Source: Bacillota bacterium (lineage in GTDB: Bacteria > Bacillota > Clostridia > Acetivibrionales > DTU013). Taken from it: a stretch of 8,592 bases of DNA. Below, one piece after another: positions 6,205 through 8,592 of the stretch. The position numbers were made by a program, and so were the translations under genes. Below the pieces are notes generated by a model. That model was not told the DNA's origin. It ran no database searches and saw only the letters and a program-made list of their open reading frames with translations. The stretch is from the NCBI GenBank assembly GCA_023415815.1, contig JAEZJL010000302.1, forward strand, positions 1 through 8,592, written 5' to 3'. Numbering within the stretch: position 1 is the first letter of the stretch; every line of letters begins with the position of its first letter.

Positions 6205-6233
6205 TGTTACACCGTGTTTAGGGCGATGTGACA
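6205..6233. repeat. Two TGTnACA half-palindromes 22 bp apart
   Basis: TGTTACA (6205-6211) and TGTGACA (6227-6233) share the form TGT-N-ACA. Their centres are 22 bases apart, about two helical turns, and both lie just upstream of a perfect TATAAT. They could be a pair of regulator sites for the ydcF-like gene. The motif is short and could be chance. Confidence 0.25.
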
Positions 6234-6242
6234 AAATGCCTG

Positions 6243-6248
6243 TATAAT
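6243..6248 (+). promoter_or_regulatory. Perfect -10 box upstream of the ydcF-like gene
   Basis: TATAAT is exact and preceded by TG without the intervening base of an extended -10. The 17-base-upstream position (6220-6225, AGGGCG) does not resemble a -35, so an activator or another sigma factor may be needed. Transcription would begin near 6255, inside the left arm of the terminator. Confidence 0.4.
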
Positions 6249-6288
6249 AAATGCCGACGGGTGGCTAGCTTCCCGGCCGGCATTTTTT
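6249..6288 (+). terminator. Rho-independent terminator of the exporter operon
   Basis: AAATGCCG (6249-6256) pairs with CGGCATTT (6278-6285). After a small internal bulge, CGGG (6258-6261) pairs with CCCG (6272-6275), and a run of six T residues covers 6283-6288. It begins 65 bases after the adaptor stop codon, where an operon end is expected. The GC-rich stem and U-tract make it a convincing intrinsic terminator. Confidence 0.9.
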
Positions 6289-6334
6289 GTCCGGCGGCGT
6301 TATTATCTTGCTAAAAGAAAGGCATAATAACAGG

Positions 6335-7129
6335 ATGGACACGAAGAAAACCGTAAAAAAAGGTTCCAGGAAGCCCGGTGGTATCCTTATGATATCTGCC
6401 GGAGCGTTGTTTATCGCATATGTTTTGTTCGGCCTGTCGATGGGCTGGGGCCTGTATTTCGGGATGGAAATAATCCTCGCCGCAGGACTGCTCCTGCTGG
6501 TCTCCGGCATATTCAGGCTCCGCGGGAGAACCCTGCTGCCCGCCGGGAGGCTGGTACTGCTCCGGAAAATATTTTATTGCGGCCTGTTTCTTTTCCTGCT
6601 GCTTTTTGCGGTAGTCGAAGGCCTGATAATCGCAAGCGCCGTTACCTATGACGATAAAAAAGCCGATTATCTTCTGATACCGGGCGCAGCGCTCCTGGGC
6701 GACAGGCCGTCGCTGGAGCTGCTTTGCAGGCTTGACCGGGCCCTTGAATACCTGAAGGATTATCCCGGTGTGAAGGTAGTGGCTTCAGGCGGGCAGGGCC
6801 CCGGCGAGAGCATGGCCGAAGCCGACTATATGAAAGGCTATCTGATGGGGCATGGAGTGGATGAGGCCGGGATAATCGTGGAAAACAGGTCCACCAACAC
6901 GTTCGAGAACATCAGCTTCAGCCGGAAGCTTATAAAAAGCCGGGACAGCCGGAAGGACATAAAGCTGGCCATCGCGACAAATGATTTCCATGAGTTCAGG
7001 TCAAAGCTGCTGGCCGCCCGTCTGGGCTTCACGGCTTACGGCGTCCCGGCAAGGACGCCGCTGTATATCATACCGAATCATTATATAAGGGAGTTCTTTG
7101 CGGTGATAAAGAGCGTGCTTTTCGACTGA
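6335..7129 (+). CDS. Membrane-anchored YdcF/SanA/ElyC-like protein (DUF218)
   Basis: This 264-residue protein has three N-terminal membrane helices (about 16-34, 38-60 and 78-102) and a soluble DUF218 domain from about residue 110. The domain motifs are clear: ADYLLIPGAAL at 110-120, VVASGGQGPGESMAEADYM at 148-166, ENRSTNTFENI at 183-193 and ATNDFHEFRS at 214-223. Characterised relatives (ElyC, SanA) act in envelope or lipid-carrier homeostasis and vancomycin tolerance; the biochemical reaction is not settled. The ATG at 6335 was chosen because an in-frame TTG upstream lies inside the terminator. Its ribosome-binding site is weak, with AAAGG at 6318-6322 about 12 bases away. It is separated from the exporter operon by the terminator, so it is probably a single-gene unit. 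Its stop is only 27 bases from the urtE stop on the other strand. Confidence 0.85.
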   Translation: MDTKKTVKKGSRKPGGILMISAGALFIAYVLFGLSMGWGLYFGMEIILAAGLLLLVSGIFRLRGRTLLPAGRLVLLRKIFYCGLFLFLLLFAVVEGLIIASAVTYDDKKADYLLIPGAALLGDRPSLELLCRLDRALEYLKDYPGVKVVASGGQGPGESMAEADYMKGYLMGHGVDEAGIIVENRSTNTFENISFSRKLIKSRDSRKDIKLAIATNDFHEFRSKLLAARLGFTAYGVPARTPLYIIPNHYIREFFAVIKSVLFD

Positions 7130-7156
7130 TCCGGAAGGAAGATTCATTTTCAGATA

Positions 7157-7852
7157 TCATATCGCGATTTTCGCCTGGATTTTTTGCGGGTCGGCGTCCT
7201 TGCAGCTTCCTTCCATCACTATCCGCCCCTTGTCCATGACGTAAAAATCGTCTGCGACCTCCAGCACAAATTCAAGGTACTGCTCCACGATAAGCATGGT
7301 AACGTTTCCCTGCGCCTTCAGCTTCCGGATGACCCTCGCGATCTCCTGAATGATCGAAGGCTGTATGCCTTCCGTGGGCTCATCGAGCAAAAGCAGGCCG
7401 GGGCTTGAGGCTAGCGCTCTTGCGATAGCCAGCTGCTGCTGCTGGCCGCCGCTCAAATCGCCCCCTTTTCTTTTGAGCATGGTCCTGAGGACGGGGAACA
7501 GCTCATAAATGCTGTCGTCAAGGACAGCCCTCCGGTTTTTATTGTTTTCCAGCCCCAGGAGAAGGTTTTCGTATACCGTCAGCTGGGGGAATATGTCCCT
7601 TCCCTGCGGCACGTACCCGATACCCTGCAAAGCCCTGGTATAAGCGGGCATTTTTGTCATTTCCGTCCCATTGAGCGCAATGCTTCCTTCCGGCGTTTTT
7701 ACCAGGCCCATGATGCTCTTCAGGAGCGTGGACTTTCCGACGCCGTTCCTTCCCAGAAGGCAGACGACCTTTCCGCCGCCTATTTTCATGTTGACGTCCT
7801 TCAGTATTATGCTTTCTCCGTAATAGGCGCTGAGCCCCCTCACCTCCAGCAT
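7157..7852 (-). CDS. urtE: Urea-type ABC importer ATP-binding protein UrtE
   Basis: This 231-residue ATPase of the branched-chain amino acid/urea importer class has Walker A GRNGVGKST at 34-42, Q-loop VPQG with Q83, signature LSGGQQQQ at 133-140, and Walker B LLLLDEP at 153-159. The run EPTEGIQPSII at 158-168 and GYVPQGRDIFPQLTVYENL are hallmarks of UrtE rather than LivF. The switch position reads VEQY with Gln191 instead of His, which is normal in the LivF/UrtE group. The frame is open upstream to 8017, but the ATG at 7852 gives the family N-terminus MLEVRGLSAYYGES, and a G-rich stretch ahead of it serves as a ribosome-binding site. It follows urtD with a 2-base gap, so translation is probably coupled. 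Together they energise UrtB/UrtC, expected to the right. Confidence 0.92.
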   Translation of the reverse strand: MLEVRGLSAYYGESIILKDVNMKIGGGKVVCLLGRNGVGKSTLLKSIMGLVKTPEGSIALNGTEMTKMPAYTRALQGIGYVPQGRDIFPQLTVYENLLLGLENNKNRRAVLDDSIYELFPVLRTMLKRKGGDLSGGQQQQLAIARALASSPGLLLLDEPTEGIQPSIIQEIARVIRKLKAQGNVTMLIVEQYLEFVLEVADDFYVMDKGRIVMEGSCKDADPQKIQAKIAI

Positions 7853-7854
7853 CG

Positions 7855-8592
7855 CTATTCGCCCCCCCTGCCAAGATAGACCTCCACGACCTTCGGGTTC
7901 TTCTGGACGTCCTCCATATCCCCCTCGTCCAGCAGCATCCCCTCGTGCAGCACCGTGACGGTGCTCGCGCATTCCCTCACAAACTGCATATCGTGCTCCA
8001 CCACTACGACGGAGCATTCTTTGGATATCTCCTTCAGGAGCTCTCCCGTTTTTTCCGTCTCATTCCGGCCCATCCCCGCCACAGGCTCGTCCAGAAGCAT
8101 TATTTCGGGCTGCTGCACCAGGAGCATCCCGATTTCCAGCCACTGCTTCTCCCCGTGGGACAGAGCCGCGGGCGTGCGGTACCTTTTCTCATACAGGCCG
8201 ATGGTCTGCAGCACGTATACGATCCTTTCCTTCTGCTCCTTATTAAGCTTTGAAAAAAGCGAGGAATAGATGGACCTCTTTTTTACCGCGGCGAGCTCCA
8301 TGTTTTCATAAATCGTGATCCCCATAAACACCGACGGCACCTGAAATTTCCTGCCGATGCCCAGCTCTACGATCTCGTGCTCCGACATCCGCGTCACGTC
8401 GCTGCCGTCTTTGAAGACAATGCTTCCTTCCGCCGGCTTTACCCTGCCGCATATGGCGTCGAGCAAAGTGGTCTTGCCCGCGCCGTTGGGTCCGATAAAG
8501 AAATGGATGTCGTTTGAAGTGACCGACGTGCTGAGATTGTTGACCGCCTTAAAGCCGTTGAAGCTTACCGTCAACCCGTTGATGTCCAGTAC
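7855..8592 (-). CDS. urtD: Urea-type ABC importer ATP-binding protein UrtD (5' end outside window)
   Basis: The visible 245 residues begin VLDINGLTVSFNGFKAVNNL and are nearly the whole protein; only a few N-terminal residues should lie past the right edge. Counting from the first visible residue, Walker A GPNGAGKTT is at 34-42. Next comes GIGRKFQVPSVF with the Q-loop, then LSHGEKQWLEIGMLL, where the SHG-QW-type signature is characteristic of UrtD, then Walker B IMLLDEPVAGM and the switch histidine in VVVEHDMQFV. The C-terminus ends VEVYLGRGGE, matching the family's usual VYLGR ending plus four residues. It pairs with UrtE to power urea uptake for nitrogen nutrition. The last codons contain seven G residues in a row, which also act as the urtE ribosome-binding site. 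Confidence 0.93.
   Translation of the reverse strand, partial: VLDINGLTVSFNGFKAVNNLSTSVTSNDIHFFIGPNGAGKTTLLDAICGRVKPAEGSIVFKDGSDVTRMSEHEIVELGIGRKFQVPSVFMGITIYENMELAAVKKRSIYSSLFSKLNKEQKERIVYVLQTIGLYEKRYRTPAALSHGEKQWLEIGMLLVQQPEIMLLDEPVAGMGRNETEKTGELLKEISKECSVVVVEHDMQFVRECASTVTVLHEGMLLDEGDMEDVQKNPKVVEVYLGRGGE
7862..7869 (-). promoter_or_regulatory. G-run acting as the urtE ribosome-binding site
   Basis: On the minus strand AGGGGGGG ends 9 bases before the urtE ATG at 7852 and lies inside the last urtD codons. It is an unusual, homopolymeric Shine-Dalgarno sequence and supports the ATG at 7852 over the upstream in-frame alternatives. Confidence 0.5.

Noticed and set aside
6287..6289. TTG at 6287 as the start of the ydcF-like gene
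   Set aside because: It lies in the T-tract of the terminator and has no ribosome-binding site; the ATG at 6335 is preferred.
7853..8017. A longer urtE starting at 8017
   Set aside because: The extra 55 residues are low-complexity Gly/Arg sequence read out of frame from urtD, while the family N-terminus begins at the ATG at 7852.
1..8592. CRISPR array, insertion sequence, tRNA or rRNA, or attachment site
   Set aside because: No regularly spaced direct repeats, transposase coding, terminal inverted repeats, or RNA gene signatures were seen.

Overview
The window looks like ordinary chromosome from a moderately GC-rich Gram-positive bacterium, most likely a Clostridia-type Bacillota. The pointers are strong purine-rich ribosome-binding sites (AAGGAGGA ahead of rpsI, GAGGAGGA ahead of rplM), a Bacillota-style L13/S9 pair, and an exporter adaptor that carries a lipoprotein signal without any outer-membrane partner gene nearby. 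The taxon is inferred from these traits, not from any search.

Layout. Bases 1-1645 form a leftward block: rplM (L13), then rpsI (S9), then a metal-dependent amidohydrolase that runs off the left edge. The gap between rpsI and the amidohydrolase holds a perfect 9-bp stem-loop whose loop spells TATAAT on the minus strand. Bases 1646-1961 are an AT-rich divergent regulatory region with a 7-bp inverted repeat set among back-to-back promoter elements. Bases 1962-6184 form a rightward three-gene operon: a 10-TM, two-module FtsX/MacB-type permease, a LolD/MacB-type ATPase, and a short lipoprotein membrane-fusion adaptor. It ends in a strong intrinsic terminator (6249-6288). A rightward membrane-anchored YdcF/DUF218 protein follows (6335-7129). 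Converging on it from the right edge are leftward urtE and urtD, the two ATPase genes of a urea-type ABC importer; urtD is cut off at its 5' end by the window edge.

How the genes work together. The permease, ATPase and adaptor should assemble into one tripartite, YknXYZ/MacAB-like export or lipid-perturbation machine. The ATPase and adaptor genes overlap by ATGA, which suggests coupled translation. urtD and urtE supply the two nucleotide-binding subunits for UrtB/UrtC permeases expected to the right of the window. L13 and S9 are ribosomal proteins of the large and small subunits.

I see no mobile element, CRISPR array, tRNA, rRNA or clearly new multi-gene system. The most interesting signals are small regulatory arrangements: the inverted repeat in the divergent promoter, the TATAAT-in-a-loop dyad, and a promoter placed so that transcripts from it would miss the 5' arm of the terminator just upstream of ydcF. 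The export substrate of the three-gene system cannot be read from the sequence.
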